Below are positions 28,393 through 42,434 of a DNA stretch of 64,000 nucleotides, piece after piece (positions within the stretch are counted from its first letter, which is position 1; each line of letters begins with the position of its first letter). The notes beneath the pieces were generated by a model. That model searched no databases, was not told where the DNA came from, and saw only the letters and a list, made by a program, of their open reading frames with translations. This stretch comes from Hydrogenophaga sp. (GTDB lineage Bacteria > Pseudomonadota > Gammaproteobacteria > Burkholderiales > Burkholderiaceae_C), in contig NZ_JAABRQ010000001.1 of assembly GCF_011390835.1 (NCBI RefSeq), positions 124,001 to 188,000 of the forward strand, read 5' to 3'. The position numbers and the translations under genes are program-made.

Positions 28393-29673
28393 TCACTTGA
28401 AACGGACAATATCCGCACCGATGCCACGCAGCTTTTCTTCCATCTGGTCGTAGCCCCGATCCAGGTGGTAGATGCGGTCGACCACGGTCTGTCCCTCGGC
28501 CACCAGCCCAGCGATCACCAAGCTGGCCGAGGCGCGCAGGTCGGTGGCCATGACGGTGGCGCCCGAGAGCCGCTCGATACCCTCGACCACGGCCACCTTG
28601 CCATCGGTCTGGATGCGTGCGCCCAGGCGCACCAGCTCGTTGACGTGCATGAAGCGGTTTTCGAAGATCGTCTCGGTCACCTTGGCTGTGCCCTCGGCGA
28701 TGCAATTGAGCGCCATAAACTGCGCCTGCATGTCCGTGGGAAAGCCTGGGTACTCGGTGGTGCGGAAGCTTTGTGCCTTGAGCCGGCCGGTCGACCGGAT
28801 GCGGATGAAAACGCCCGCCGCCTCCTCGCCCGCTTCGATCTCGGCCCCTGCTTCCAGCAATTTGTCGATGACCGCGTCCATGTGGTGTGCGCGCGCGTGG
28901 CGCAGCACCACATCGCCGCCAGTGGCTGCCACCGCGCAGAGGAAGGTGCCGGCCTCAATGCGGTCGGCCACCACCTGGTGGGTGCAGCCGTGCAACCGCT
29001 CCACGCCCTGGATATGGATGCGACTGGTGCCGTGGCCTTCGATCTTGGCGCCCATGGCGATGAGCATCTCGCACAGGTCGGGAATCTCCGGCTCCTGAGC
29101 GGCGTTCTCCAGCAGCGTTTCGCCCTCCGCCAGCGCGGCCGCCATGAGGAAGTTCTCGGTACCGGTCACGGTCACCATGTCGGTGGCAATGCGCGCGCCA
29201 TGCAACCGGCTGCGCCCCTGCGGCAGGCGCGCCACCATGTAGCCATGTTCGACCACGATCTCGGCGCCCATGGCCTGCAAGCCCTTGATGTGCTGGTCCA
29301 CCGGACGGGAACCAATCGCGCATCCGCCAGGCAGCGACACCTTGGCATGGCCAAAACGCGCCAGCAGCGGACCCAGCGCCAGCACCGAGGCGCGCATGGT
29401 CTTGACCAGCTCGTAAGGCGCCTCGGGCTGGATCGGGTCGGCCGCGTGGAATGACATGCCGCCGCGATCGCCATGGGTCTCGGTCTTCACACCCATGTTG
29501 TCGAGCAGCCGGCGCATGGTGGCCACATCGTGCAGGCGAGGCATATTGAGCAGACGTACCGGCTCATCGGTCAGCAGCGCTGCGCACATTTCAGGCAGCG
29601 CCGCGTTCTTGGCGCCCGAAATCGTGACTTCGCCTTTGAGGGCACGGCCACCGGTGATTCGCAATTTGTCCAT
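28393..29673 (-). CDS. murA: UDP-N-acetylglucosamine 1-carboxyvinyltransferase MurA
   Basis: MurA transfers enolpyruvate to UDP-GlcNAc, the first committed step of peptidoglycan synthesis. The 426-residue protein has [14 protein letters not shown], the catalytic Cys118 in [13 protein letters not shown] (Cys rather than the fosfomycin-resistant Asp), and the C-terminal [16 protein letters not shown]. It lies between a BolA-like gene and hisG on the same strand. The 135-base upstream gap carries a GC-rich repeat just after the BolA stop. Confidence 0.97.
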   Translation of the reverse strand: MDKLRITGGRALKGEVTISGAKNAALPEMCAALLTDEPVRLLNMPRLHDVATMRRLLDNMGVKTETHGDRGGMSFHAADPIQPEAPYELVKTMRASVLALGPLLARFGHAKVSLPGGCAIGSRPVDQHIKGLQAMGAEIVVEHGYMVARLPQGRSRLHGARIATDMVTVTGTENFLMAAALAEGETLLENAAQEPEIPDLCEMLIAMGAKIEGHGTSRIHIQGVERLHGCTHQVVADRIEAGTFLCAVAATGGDVVLRHARAHHMDAVIDKLLEAGAEIEAGEEAAGVFIRIRSTGRLKAQSFRTTEYPGFPTDMQAQFMALNCIAEGTAKVTETIFENRFMHVNELVRLGARIQTDGKVAVVEGIERLSGATVMATDLRASASLVIAGLVAEGQTVVDRIYHLDRGYDQMEEKLRGIGADIVRFK

Positions 29674-29742
29674 AAAGCTCTTGTGTTGAAGTGTCCTGTT
29701 CAGCAGCCGGCGCGCGGTGTCTCTAAGCAGCGCCCACCGCAG

Positions 29743-29808
29743 AACCGGCTTGGCCGGGCTGCAGGTGGGGTCCCCCGTGGGGGGAAGGCGCGCAGCGGCG
29801 CAGGGGGG
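29743..29808 (-). repeat. 66-bp GC-rich intergenic repeat, copy A (after the BolA-like gene)
   Basis: The stretch starts AACCGGCTTGGCCGGG and runs through a CCCCC-GT-GGGGGG palindrome and a GCGCGCAGCGGCGC block to a G6 run that touches the BolA-like stop codon. Copy B at 36039-36104 has the same length, order of blocks and position relative to a stop codon. The CCCCC/GGGGG arms could form a terminator-like hairpin. Confidence 0.65.
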
Positions 29809-30045
29809 TCATCGTGCTTTCCATTCGGCAGGCGTGTGCGTCTTCATCGACAAGGCGTGCACCTCGTCGTTCTGGATGCGCGCACCCAGCGTGTCGTAGA
29901 CCCGTTTGTGGCGCGCAATCAGGCGCAGGCCTTCGAAGGCCGATGAAACGATCACGGCCGACCAGTGGCGGCCATCACCCGACACCTCGATGTGCTCGCA
30001 GGGCAGTCCGGCGGTGATCAGTTGTTGCAATTGTTCAGCTGTCAT
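29809..30045 (-). CDS. BolA/IbaG-family protein
   Basis: BolA-like proteins pair with monothiol glutaredoxins and take part in Fe-S cluster trafficking. The 78-residue protein has the class II KH-like pattern with CEHIEVSGDGRHWSAVIVSS, the FEGLRLIARHKRVYDTLG segment with the conserved RHR-like basic helix, and the ending DEVHALSMKTHTP. It resembles IbaG (YrbA), the gene usually between the mla genes and murA, as here. Confidence 0.93.
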   Translation of the reverse strand: MTAEQLQQLITAGLPCEHIEVSGDGRHWSAVIVSSAFEGLRLIARHKRVYDTLGARIQNDEVHALSMKTHTPAEWKAR

Positions 30046-30056
30046 GTTGAATGGTG

Positions 30057-30812
30057 TCAGTGACGGATCTTGTAACCGATGCGCAGCAGGTGCAGCGCCA
30101 GCGCGCTCACCCCCAGCAAAGCCCCTCCCACCAGCAACAGGCTAAGCCAGGGAGAGGTGTCGCTGACGCCAAAAAAGCCATAGCGGAAGCCATCGATCAT
30201 GTAGAAAAACGGGTTGAGGTGACTCACCTGTCGCCAGAATTCGGGCAGGGAATGGATGGAGTAGAACACGCCCGAAAGAAAGGTCATGGGCATGATGATG
30301 AAGTTCTGGAAAACCGCCATCTGGTCAAACTTCTCGGCCCACAGACCAGCGATCAGGCCGAGTGCGCCCAGCAGCGCAGCACCCAGGATGGCGAACGCCA
30401 GCACCCACAGCGGCGCGACCAGAGAGGGCTGGGCAAACCACCACGTGGCCAGCAGCACCCCAGCACCCACCGCCAAGCCTCGCACCACCGATGAGCCCAC
30501 GTAGGCAAAAAACCAGGCGCGGTGGGACAGAGGCGTGAGCATGAGAAACACGAGATTGCCCATGACCTTGCTTTGCACCATCGAGCTGCTGCTGTTGGCA
30601 AACGCGTTCTGCAACACGCTCATCATCACCAGGCCAGGCAGAAGAAACGCCGTGTAGCTGACCGAGTCGTACACCTGCACCCGGTCTTCCATCACGTGGC
30701 CAAAGATCACGAGGTAAAGGATGGCGGTGATGACGGGGGCGGCCACCGTCTGAAAACCAACCTTCCAGAAGCGCAGGATTTCCTTGTAGAACAGGGCTTG
30801 CCAGCCTCTCAT
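30057..30812 (-). CDS. ABC-2 type transporter permease
   Basis: The 251-residue protein has six hydrophobic segments and the ABC-2 membrane domain layout of YadH-type exporters, with the GWQALFYKEILRFWKVGFQ start and the conserved MTFLSGVFYSIHSLP region near residue 180. The substrate is unknown. Its start overlaps the stop of the upstream ATPase gene (ATGA), so the two form one exporter. The pair sits between mlaB and the BolA-like gene in many betaproteobacteria. Confidence 0.92.
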   Translation of the reverse strand: MRGWQALFYKEILRFWKVGFQTVAAPVITAILYLVIFGHVMEDRVQVYDSVSYTAFLLPGLVMMSVLQNAFANSSSSMVQSKVMGNLVFLMLTPLSHRAWFFAYVGSSVVRGLAVGAGVLLATWWFAQPSLVAPLWVLAFAILGAALLGALGLIAGLWAEKFDQMAVFQNFIIMPMTFLSGVFYSIHSLPEFWRQVSHLNPFFYMIDGFRYGFFGVSDTSPWLSLLLVGGALLGVSALALHLLRIGYKIRH

Positions 30813-31792
30813 GGCAGCACCTCGGCAGACTTGGCCGGGCGCGGGGTGGCGCTGGTGAGGTCGAGGAACACATCTTCCAGGTCGGCCTTGCGGATCTCGA
30901 TGTCCTCGGGCGCCACGCCCGCCTCACGCAAGCGCGCGAGGGTGTGCTCGACCGCCAGCGCATCGATGGCCGGCAGCTGCACCACGCGGCCGGTCACACG
31001 GGCCTGCGCAGCCAGATCGGCGGGTAAGGTCGCGTCGGTCTTGAAGCGCAGCACGTTGGACGCGGCGCGCGCAAGCAGTGCCGAGGTTTTCTCCAGCGCC
31101 ACGACCCTGCCCTGCTTGAGCATCGCAATGCGCCCGCACAGCGCCTCAGCCTCTTCCAGATAGTGGGTGGTCAGCAGCACCGTGCTGCCCAGGCGCTTGT
31201 TGAGATCGGAGATGAAGTGCCACAGCGTCTGGCGCAGCTCCACATCCACGCCGGCAGTGGGTTCATCAAGCACGATGACAGGCGGCTTGTGCACCAGCGC
31301 CTGCGCAATCAGCACGCGGCGCTTCATGCCGCCCGAGAGCTGGCGCATGTTGGCGCCCGCTTTGTCGGCCAGTCCGAGGCCGTCGAGCAGCTCATTGATC
31401 CAGGCGTCGTTGTGACGGATGCCGAAGTAGCCCGACTGAAAACGCAGCGCCTCGCGCACATTGAAGAAGGGGTCGAACACCAGTTCCTGCGGCACCACGC
31501 CGAGCTGACGGCGTGCAGCCTGGTAGTCGGACTGCACATCGTGGCCGTGTACCCGGACTTGGCCGCTGGTGGCGCGGGACAGACCGGCGAGGATGCTGAT
31601 CAGCGTGGTCTTGCCCGCGCCATTGGGCCCGAGCAGGCCAAAGAACTCGCCAGGCTCAATGTCGAACGACACATCCTGCAACGCGTGCAGGTCGCCGCGG
31701 GGAGACGAGTAGATCTTGGAGACGTGCTGAAAAGAAACGGCGGGCATGGCGGCGGGGAGAGACCCCAGGGATGGCGGCGGCGCACGGGACAT
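30809..31792 (-). CDS. ABC transporter ATP-binding protein (YadG-like exporter ATPase)
   Basis: This cytoplasmic ATPase drives the adjacent ABC-2 permease. Motifs are complete: Walker A GPNGAGKTTL, the signature LSGGMKRRVLIAQAL, Walker B PVIVLDEPTAGVD and the switch His in LLTTHYLEEAE. A C-terminal regulatory region of about 90 residues follows. The ATG at 31792 has AGGGG upstream and is used here (327 residues); an internal ATG at 31747, giving 312 residues starting MPAVSFQHVSKIY, is equally plausible from the domain boundary. Confidence 0.93.
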   Translation of the reverse strand: MSRAPPPSLGSLPAAMPAVSFQHVSKIYSSPRGDLHALQDVSFDIEPGEFFGLLGPNGAGKTTLISILAGLSRATSGQVRVHGHDVQSDYQAARRQLGVVPQELVFDPFFNVREALRFQSGYFGIRHNDAWINELLDGLGLADKAGANMRQLSGGMKRRVLIAQALVHKPPVIVLDEPTAGVDVELRQTLWHFISDLNKRLGSTVLLTTHYLEEAEALCGRIAMLKQGRVVALEKTSALLARAASNVLRFKTDATLPADLAAQARVTGRVVQLPAIDALAVEHTLARLREAGVAPEDIEIRKADLEDVFLDLTSATPRPAKSAEVLP

Positions 31793-31871
31793 CCGCGCCC
31801 CTCAGGCCAGCCTTCCATTTTAAGCGCCATGCCCGTCAGGTGCTGAGCCGCGCTGGAATTACCGACGGCGC

Positions 31872-32156
31872 TCAGGTCGGCAGCAGCTCGCTCACACCGT
31901 AGAGTGCCATCAGGTCGCTCAGTCGCTGAGGCGGGTTGCTCAAGGCCAGGGAGCGGCCCTGCTGCTGGAGTTCGCGGCGCAATTCCAGCAGCACCGCCAC
32001 CGCCGAGCTGTCCAGGACCTGCAGGCCTTGGGCGTCGAGTGTCACCGCCGGCCCGGCCTGCTGAGCCAGGCTTTGCCGAAGCTGCAGCAGCGCCTGAGCT
32101 GCGCCTTGCATGGTCAGCTGCTCAGGCAGGGTAAAGCGGGTGGAGTCAGCGACCAT
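31872..32156 (-). CDS. mlaB: STAS-domain protein MlaB
   Basis: MlaB binds the MlaF ATPase and stimulates the Mla phospholipid transporter. The 94-residue protein is a single STAS domain, with VTLDAQGLQVLDSSAVAVLL containing the conserved Asp-Ser-Ser loop. It follows mlaC by ten bases at the end of the mla cluster. Short STAS proteins are hard to assign alone; the context makes MlaB the clear choice. Confidence 0.9.
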   Translation of the reverse strand: MVADSTRFTLPEQLTMQGAAQALLQLRQSLAQQAGPAVTLDAQGLQVLDSSAVAVLLELRRELQQQGRSLALSNPPQRLSDLMALYGVSELLPT

Positions 32157-32166
32157 GGTGATCGGC

Positions 32167-32796
32167 TCAACTCGCCTTGGCGCTGCTGTTGCTCTTGTTG
32201 CGCTGGCTAAGGGTTTCGATCAGCCCGTCCAAACCTTTGGAGCTTATCTCCTGCGCGAACTGGGTGCGGTAGGTCTCGACCAGCCAGATACCCAACACAT
32301 TCAGGTCGTAGATCTTCCAGCCGTCTGGCGTCTTCTCCAGGCGGTAGTCGAGCTGGATCGGCTCACCTCGGCCACGCACCTCGGAGCGCACCACCACCTC
32401 GGTGTCTTCAGCACGGGCCCGGAAGGGCTTGAAGCTCACCGTCTGGTCCTTGACCTCGCCCAGCGCGCCAGAGTAGGTGCGCACGAGCAGGGTTTTGAAC
32501 TCATCCTGGAGCTGCTTTTGCTGGGCCGGCGTGGCCTGGCGCCAGTAGCGGCCAACAGCCGATGAGGTCATGCGCGAAAAATTCACGTTGGGCATGATCT
32601 TGCCGTCCACCAGCGTCACGATGCGGTTGATGTCGCCGGCCTGGATGGCGGGGTCTGCCTTCACGGCGGCCATGACATCGCCCGAAATGCGTTTGATCAG
32701 CGCGTCCGGTGCTTCTTCAGCCGCCTGGGCCACCCAAGGTGCCAGGCTCAGGGCAGACAGCGCCAGTGCGCCCAGCCAGTTGCGTCGATTGAACAC
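32167..32796 (-). CDS. mlaC: Periplasmic phospholipid shuttle MlaC
   Basis: MlaC carries phospholipid between the outer-membrane MlaA complex and the inner-membrane MlaFEDB. The 209-residue precursor has a Sec signal (MFNRRNWLGALALSALSLAP...AQA) and the MlaC (Tol-Tgs2) fold with VNFSRMTSSAVGRYWRQATP and a C-terminal DGWKIYDLNVLGIWLVETYR. The GTG start at 32796 is chosen because GGAAAGG lies about seven bases before it and the signal peptide begins there; an upstream frame extension lacks both. Confidence 0.94.
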   Translation of the reverse strand: MFNRRNWLGALALSALSLAPWVAQAAEEAPDALIKRISGDVMAAVKADPAIQAGDINRIVTLVDGKIMPNVNFSRMTSSAVGRYWRQATPAQQKQLQDEFKTLLVRTYSGALGEVKDQTVSFKPFRARAEDTEVVVRSEVRGRGEPIQLDYRLEKTPDGWKIYDLNVLGIWLVETYRTQFAQEISSKGLDGLIETLSQRNKSNSSAKAS

Positions 32797-32919
32797 TTGA
32801 TTGCCTTTCCGGACCTCGTGGGTCCTGTCGCTGCGTATGACCCGCAGCTTAACGTTTTGGAGGGCCCCCACCGAGCCCGGTTCCCATCTTCACCGGAACT
32901 TCACGTGAACACCCGGTGT

Positions 32920-33663
32920 TCAATTGCTGGATTCTGTATCTTGCGTGCCATAGCGCACGCCGATGCCCAGCTCTCGGATCGAGTCGATCTGGTTCTGGCG
33001 GCGCTGTAGGTAGATGTCTCGCGTGAAGCTGTATTTGTCCAGCGCGGCGCCTTCCAGCATGGAGGTGGCCCGCAGCAGGTTGGCCCGCGTCTCCACCGCG
33101 CGCAAGGCGGTCAGGCTGTTGCGGGTTGCCACGTCGCTCACATTGTTCACCAGATCACCGCGGGTTTCGATGCCGAACCCCGCCGCATCGCGGATCGAAG
33201 AGGGCCCAAAGATCGGCAGCACCAGGTAAGCACCAGGTGGCACGCCCCAGCGGCCCAATGTCTGGCCGAAATCGAGTTGGGTGCGGTCGATGCCCATTTC
33301 CGATGCGATATCGAGCAGACCGCCCAAACCCAACAGGGTGTTCACACCAAAACGCAGGAAATTTTCGGTGGCCTCGCGCGGGCGCAGCTGCAGCGTGGCG
33401 TTGGCACCTGACCAGACATCGCGAAGGTTGCCGAAAAAATTGCTCACACCGGTGCGCACCAAGTCGGGCGTCACGTCGCGGTACACCGTGGCCACGGGTT
33501 TGAGCACCGCGCCGTCCACGACATCGTTGAACTCCGAGACGCCGCGGTTGAATGGCTCCAACGGGTCGCGCGGGCTGGCGTTGGGCCCGGAGGCACAGCC
33601 GGCCAGGACCGCACCAAGGAGCACCGCACTACCCCTTTTGCAGATCAAAGACCAAATCGACAT
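32920..33663 (-). CDS. mlaA: Outer-membrane phospholipid-removal lipoprotein MlaA (VacJ)
   Basis: MlaA extracts misplaced phospholipid from the outer leaflet of the outer membrane. The 247-residue precursor has a lipoprotein signal ending LAGC, then DPLEPFNRGVSEFNDVVD, the typical MlaA opening, and GRWGVPPGAYLVLPIFGPSS. The ATG at 33663 has GGGAG upstream. Here mlaA is inside the mla operon, between mlaD and mlaC, unlike in E. coli where it is a separate gene. Confidence 0.95.
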   Translation of the reverse strand: MSIWSLICKRGSAVLLGAVLAGCASGPNASPRDPLEPFNRGVSEFNDVVDGAVLKPVATVYRDVTPDLVRTGVSNFFGNLRDVWSGANATLQLRPREATENFLRFGVNTLLGLGGLLDIASEMGIDRTQLDFGQTLGRWGVPPGAYLVLPIFGPSSIRDAAGFGIETRGDLVNNVSDVATRNSLTALRAVETRANLLRATSMLEGAALDKYSFTRDIYLQRRQNQIDSIRELGIGVRYGTQDTESSN

Positions 33664-33760
33664 GAACACTCCCGGAAATGGTGGCGTCGCCATTCTGACT
33701 GCGTTACGCACCCACTGCCCGTGCGGCTGGCAGTAGACCCCTCAAGCGAGGGGTAGACGC

Positions 33761-34240
33761 TCACTGCGCGGCGCCCGATCCGCTATCGGCAGCGCGGTTG
33801 AAGAGGAACTGGCCGATCAGGTTTTCCAGCACGACAGCCGATTGCGTCTGAGTGATCACGTCACCGGCGGCCAGGTTCTGCTCGGAGCCGCCCGGCACTA
33901 GGCCGATGTACTGGTCGCCAAGCAGACCGGCGGTCAGAATCTTGGCCGAAGAATCCTTGGGAAAGGCCACGTCGGCGCTGAGCTCCATGCTGACCACGCC
34001 TTGGAACGTGGTGCGATCGAGCGAGATGCCAGTGATGCGGCCCACGTTGACCCCGGCCGAGCGCACCGGCGCGCGAGCCTTGAGGCCGCCGATGTTGTCA
34101 AACCGAGCCTGTACCGAGTAGGTCTGCCCGGTGCCGGTGAAGCTGGTGAGGTTGGCGGCCTTGAGGGCCAGGAACAGCAGGGCCAGCGCGCCCATCGCGA
34201 CAAACAGACCAACCAGAATTTCTATGCTTTTTTTGTTCAT
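33761..34240 (-). CDS. mlaD: Mla substrate-binding MCE protein MlaD
   Basis: MlaD forms a hexameric lipid-binding ring on the periplasmic face of the MlaE permease. The 159-residue protein has an N-terminal anchor helix (IEILVGLFVAMGALALLFLA) and one MCE domain (YSVQARFDNIGGLKARAPV, then GVNVGRI). AGGAG lies six bases before the ATG. The C-terminus with ENLIGQFLFNRA would form the central helix bundle. Confidence 0.96.
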   Translation of the reverse strand: MNKKSIEILVGLFVAMGALALLFLALKAANLTSFTGTGQTYSVQARFDNIGGLKARAPVRSAGVNVGRITGISLDRTTFQGVVSMELSADVAFPKDSSAKILTAGLLGDQYIGLVPGGSEQNLAAGDVITQTQSAVVLENLIGQFLFNRAADSGSGAAQ

Positions 34241-34258
34241 GTGCACTCCTACGGAGAA

Positions 34259-35038
34259 TCAGGGGGTCGAAAACATCAGGGCAGTCAGGATGAAGTCCAT
34301 GGCCAGCACGCCCAGCGACGCCGTCACCACGGTGCGCGTGGTGGCGTAGGCCACACCCTCGGGCGTGGCCTCGGTTTCATATCCCTGGTACAGCGCCACC
34401 GCGGTGCAAATGACGCCGAACACCATGCTCTTGACCACACCATTGCCCACGTCGCGCCACACATCCACGCCGCTTTGCTGGATGGACCAGAAATTGCCGG
34501 CATCGATGCCGATCAGCAGCACCGCCACCACGTAAGCACCCAGGATGCCGATGGCCGAAAACAGCGCAGCCAGAATCGGCATGGAAATGATGCCCGCGAG
34601 AAAACGCGGGGCCAGCACGCGGGCACGGGGGTCGATAGCCATGAGTTCCATCGCCGCGATCTGTTCGCCCGCTTTCATGAGGCCGATTTCGGCCGTGAGC
34701 GAGGTACCGGCACGACCGGCAAACAGCAAGGCCGCGACCACCGGGCCCAGTTCACGCACCAGGGCTAGGTTGACGATGAGACCCAGCGACTCGGCCGCAC
34801 CATAGGTAGTGAGCGCGTAGTACATCTGAAGCGCCAAAACAAAGCCCACCGACAGGCCCGAGGCGAGAATAATCACCAGCGAGCGGTTGCCGATGGCGTG
34901 AATCTGCTGCACCACCAGACCGAAGCGGCGCAACGACGCCGGCACAGCCTGCAGCAATTCCAGGAAAAAGATCGCGCCATGGCCCCAGCGCTCCAGCAGA
35001 TTCAAGGCGATCTGGCCCAGTCGTTGCAGCGCGTTCAT
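34259..35038 (-). CDS. mlaE: Mla lipid ABC transporter permease MlaE
   Basis: MlaE is the inner-membrane permease of the Mla retrograde/anterograde phospholipid system. The 259-residue protein has five hydrophobic segments and the MlaE-family stretch ELGPVVAALLFAGRAGTSLTAEIG (given here across 24 residues as ELGPVVAALLFAGRAG and TSLTAEIG) with the EQIAAMELMAIDP coupling helix. The ATG overlaps the mlaF stop (ATGA); the longer upstream frame lies inside mlaF. Confidence 0.96.
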   Translation of the reverse strand: MNALQRLGQIALNLLERWGHGAIFFLELLQAVPASLRRFGLVVQQIHAIGNRSLVIILASGLSVGFVLALQMYYALTTYGAAESLGLIVNLALVRELGPVVAALLFAGRAGTSLTAEIGLMKAGEQIAAMELMAIDPRARVLAPRFLAGIISMPILAALFSAIGILGAYVVAVLLIGIDAGNFWSIQQSGVDVWRDVGNGVVKSMVFGVICTAVALYQGYETEATPEGVAYATTRTVVTASLGVLAMDFILTALMFSTP

Positions 35039-35850
35039 GCCGAGGGCCTCACACCAAAGTCTTCGGCCACCGGGGGCGCGGGGTAGTGGAACTTGATCGG
35101 TCCGTCGGGTTCTCCGCGCACAAACTGCCGCACCTCGGCGTCGGTGCTGTCCATGAGTTCCTTCGGCGTGCCCTGGGCCACGATCCGGCCACCGGTGGCC
35201 ATGAGCACCACCCAGTCGCTGATGGCCATGCACTGGGGCACGTCGTGCGAAATCAGCAAGGCGGTGGCGCCGGTAACGTCGGTCAGCGTGCGGATCAGCT
35301 TGCCGGCCACGCCCATGGACACCAGATCCAGGCCAGCAAATGGCTCGTCGTACATGATGAGTTCGGGGTCCAGCGCAATCGCGCGCGCCAGCGCGATGCG
35401 TCGCGCCATGCCGCCCGACACTTCGCTGATGCGCAGCCCGGCGGCGCCGCGCAAACCCACCGCGTTGAGCTTCATCAACACGATATCGCGGATCAGCACC
35501 TCGGGCAGATCGGTCATCTCGCGCAGCGGGAAAGCGACGTTATCGAACGCCGACAAGTCGGTGAACAGGGCACCGAACTGGAACAGCATGCCGAGACGGC
35601 GGCGTAGGCGGAACAACTGTGCTTTGTCGCGTGTGTCGACCACCTCACCGTCGAACACCACGCGCCCGCTGTTGGCCGCGTGCACGCCGCCGATGAGGCG
35701 CAAGAGCGTGGTCTTGCCACAACCAGAACCGCCCAGCACGGCCGTGATCTTGCCGCGCGCGAACTTCAGCGAGATGTCGTTGAGGATGGTGCGACGGCTG
35801 TCATAGCCGAAGGTCACACGATCGATTTCGATGAAAGGGGCGTCGCTCAT
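35035..35850 (-). CDS. mlaF: Mla lipid ABC transporter ATPase MlaF
   Basis: MlaF powers phospholipid movement by MlaE. The 271-residue protein has Walker A LGGSGCGKTTLLR, the signature SEVSGGMARRIALARAI, Walker B ELIMYDEPFAGLD and the switch His in LLISHDVPQCM. A C-terminal tail ending FHYPAPPVAEDFG resembles the extension that docks on the partner subunit. It is the first gene of mlaFEDACB. ATGs at 35850 and 35874 are both possible; neither has a strong ribosome site. Confidence 0.95.
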   Translation of the reverse strand: MSDAPFIEIDRVTFGYDSRRTILNDISLKFARGKITAVLGGSGCGKTTLLRLIGGVHAANSGRVVFDGEVVDTRDKAQLFRLRRRLGMLFQFGALFTDLSAFDNVAFPLREMTDLPEVLIRDIVLMKLNAVGLRGAAGLRISEVSGGMARRIALARAIALDPELIMYDEPFAGLDLVSMGVAGKLIRTLTDVTGATALLISHDVPQCMAISDWVVLMATGGRIVAQGTPKELMDSTDAEVRQFVRGEPDGPIKFHYPAPPVAEDFGVRPSA

Positions 35851-36038
35851 GGGGCCAGAAAAAACTTTTGGCATTGTCGCATGAGGGTAAATCCTAGGTG
35901 GTCAGCGGATACTCGCGCACAGGACAGTGCCGAGCCAAGCTCGGCTCGGCGATCAAGCGACCTCTCCTATCTAGGGCGAGCACCGCAGGGCCATGGTGAG
36001 ACGGCTTGGGCGCGAGGCGCGAACCCTGGAGGCGGTGG

Positions 36039-36104
36039 AACCGGCTCCGCCGGGCCACTCGTATCGCCCCCTCGGGGGGTCGCGCGCAGCGCGGCGGGAG
36101 GGGG
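36039..36104 (-). repeat. 66-bp GC-rich intergenic repeat, copy B (after gltD)
   Basis: It starts AACCGGCTCCGCCGGG, continues through CCCCC-TC-GGGGGG and GCGCGCAGCGCGG, and ends in a G-rich run five bases from the gltD stop. Block order, length and placement match copy A at 29743-29808. The remaining gap to mlaF (35851-36038) holds no gene that I can see. Confidence 0.65.
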
Positions 36105-36109
36105 CCGAT

Positions 36110-37576
36110 CTACCGCGGCAGGTCGGAGAAGCCCATGAGAAACTCGTCCACCGAGCGAGCAGCCTGGCGGCCTTCTCGGATCGCCCACACAACCAGGCTC
36201 TGGCCGCGGCGCATGTCGCCTGCGGCGAACACTTTGGGCAGGCTGGTCGCATAGCCACCGCTGAACTCTGTGGTGGCCTTCGCGTTGCCGCGAGCGTCTT
36301 TGTCGACGCCAAAACTGTCGAGCACGCTCGACACCGGGTTCACGAAGCCCATGGCCAACAACACAAGGTCAGCCTGGTAGGTCTTCTCGGTGCCCGGGAT
36401 TTCGACCAGCTTGCCGTCCTTGAACTCAACGTGCACCGTCTGCAGGCCCGTGACCTGGCCCTTTTCACCCAGAAACGCCTTGGTCGAAATCGCGAACTCG
36501 CGCACGCACCCTTCTTCGTGGCTGGAACTGGTGCGCAGCTTGAGCGGCCAGTAGGGCCACACCAGCGGCTTGTTCTCCTCTTCGGGCGGCTGCGGCATCA
36601 CTTCAAACTGCGTCACGCTGGCCGCGCCGTGGCGGTTGCTCGTGCCCACGCAGTCGCTGCCGGTGTCGCCGCCACCGATAACGATCACGTGCTTACCTGT
36701 GGCCATGATCTGGCCTTTGAGCTTGTCGCCTGCATTGACCTTGTTCTGCTGGGGCAGAAACTCCATGGCGAAATGGATGCCTTTGAGTTCACGGCCGGGC
36801 ACCGGCAAGTCGCGGCTTTGCTCCGAGCCACCGGTGAGTACCACGGCGTCGAAATCCTTCTGCAGCTCGGCAGGCGAAATCGATGACTTGGCCCAGTTGG
36901 TGACCTTGCTGTCCTTGGGCCAATCGCCTACCACGACGCCGGTGCGGAATACCACACCTTCAGCCTCCATCTGCGCCACGCGGCGGTCGATATGGCTCTT
37001 CTCCATCTTGAAATCGGGGATGCCGTAGCGAAGCAGGCCGCCCACGCGGTCGTTCTTCTCGAACACCGTCACATCGTGGCCCACTCGGGCTAGCTGCTGG
37101 GCGGCTGCCATGCCGGCCGGGCCGGAGCCGACCACGGCCACCTTCTTGCCGGTCTTGTGCTGGGGCGGCTGGGGCTTGACCCATCCTTCAGCCCAGGCAC
37201 GGTCGATGATGGCGTGCTCAATGCTTTTGATGCCGACCGCGTCGTCGTTCACGTTGAGCGTGCAGGCGGCCTCGCAAGGCGCGGGACAGATGCGCCCGGT
37301 GAACTCGGGGAAATTGTTGGTGCTGTGCAGCACCGTGATGGCGTTGTGCCAGTCGCCCTGGAAGACCAGGTCGTTGAAGTCGGGAATGATGTTGTTGACC
37401 GGGCAACCGCTGTTGCAGAACGGTGTGCCGCAGTCCATGCAGCGCGCTGCCTGAACCTTGGCCTGCCCATCATCGAGACCGATCACGAATTCCTTGTAGT
37501 TTTTCAATCGCTCGGGCACAGGCTTGTAGCCTTCTTCCAGACGCTCGTATTCCATGAAGCCGGTGACTTTTCCCAT
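36110..37576 (-). CDS. gltD: Glutamate synthase (NADPH) small subunit GltD
   Basis: GltD takes electrons from NADPH through FAD and passes them to GltB. The 488-residue protein has the N-terminal cysteine clusters [17 protein letters not shown] and [10 protein letters not shown] for 4Fe-4S centres, the FAD motif [15 protein letters not shown], and the NADPH motif [19 protein letters not shown]. The C-terminal [18 protein letters not shown] closes the FAD site. It follows gltB by 41 bases. Confidence 0.97.
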   Translation of the reverse strand: MGKVTGFMEYERLEEGYKPVPERLKNYKEFVIGLDDGQAKVQAARCMDCGTPFCNSGCPVNNIIPDFNDLVFQGDWHNAITVLHSTNNFPEFTGRICPAPCEAACTLNVNDDAVGIKSIEHAIIDRAWAEGWVKPQPPQHKTGKKVAVVGSGPAGMAAAQQLARVGHDVTVFEKNDRVGGLLRYGIPDFKMEKSHIDRRVAQMEAEGVVFRTGVVVGDWPKDSKVTNWAKSSISPAELQKDFDAVVLTGGSEQSRDLPVPGRELKGIHFAMEFLPQQNKVNAGDKLKGQIMATGKHVIVIGGGDTGSDCVGTSNRHGAASVTQFEVMPQPPEEENKPLVWPYWPLKLRTSSSHEEGCVREFAISTKAFLGEKGQVTGLQTVHVEFKDGKLVEIPGTEKTYQADLVLLAMGFVNPVSSVLDSFGVDKDARGNAKATTEFSGGYATSLPKVFAAGDMRRGQSLVVWAIREGRQAARSVDEFLMGFSDLPR

Positions 37577-37617
37577 GATGCTTGCCTTGTTCGTGTGTGG
37601 TTGCAGACCGTCGGTGC

Positions 37618-42348
<4,731 letters not shown>

Positions 42349-42399
42349 GGCGCATCCTTCTGGGTTGGGTGTGTGTCGCAAAAAATTTGCAAGCAGGGG

Positions 42400-42428
42400 A
42401 GGATAGTGCAACGCAACAAAAATGCCAA
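42400..42428 (-). promoter_or_regulatory. Candidate sigma-70 promoter of gltBD
   Basis: On the minus strand TTGGCA (-35, five of six consensus bases) is separated by exactly 17 bases from TATCCT (-10, four of six), about 50 bases before the gltB ATG. The outer end of the transposase element (42435) begins about six bases upstream of the -35, so the insertion stopped just short of the promoter. Confidence 0.55.
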
Positions 42429-42434
42429 CCTCAA

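Noticed and set aside
42349-42411. A 21-codon N-terminal extension of GltB
   Set aside because: It would start inside the candidate promoter and lacks a ribosome site; the ATG at 42348 has AAGGAT and the expected propeptide length before Cys25.
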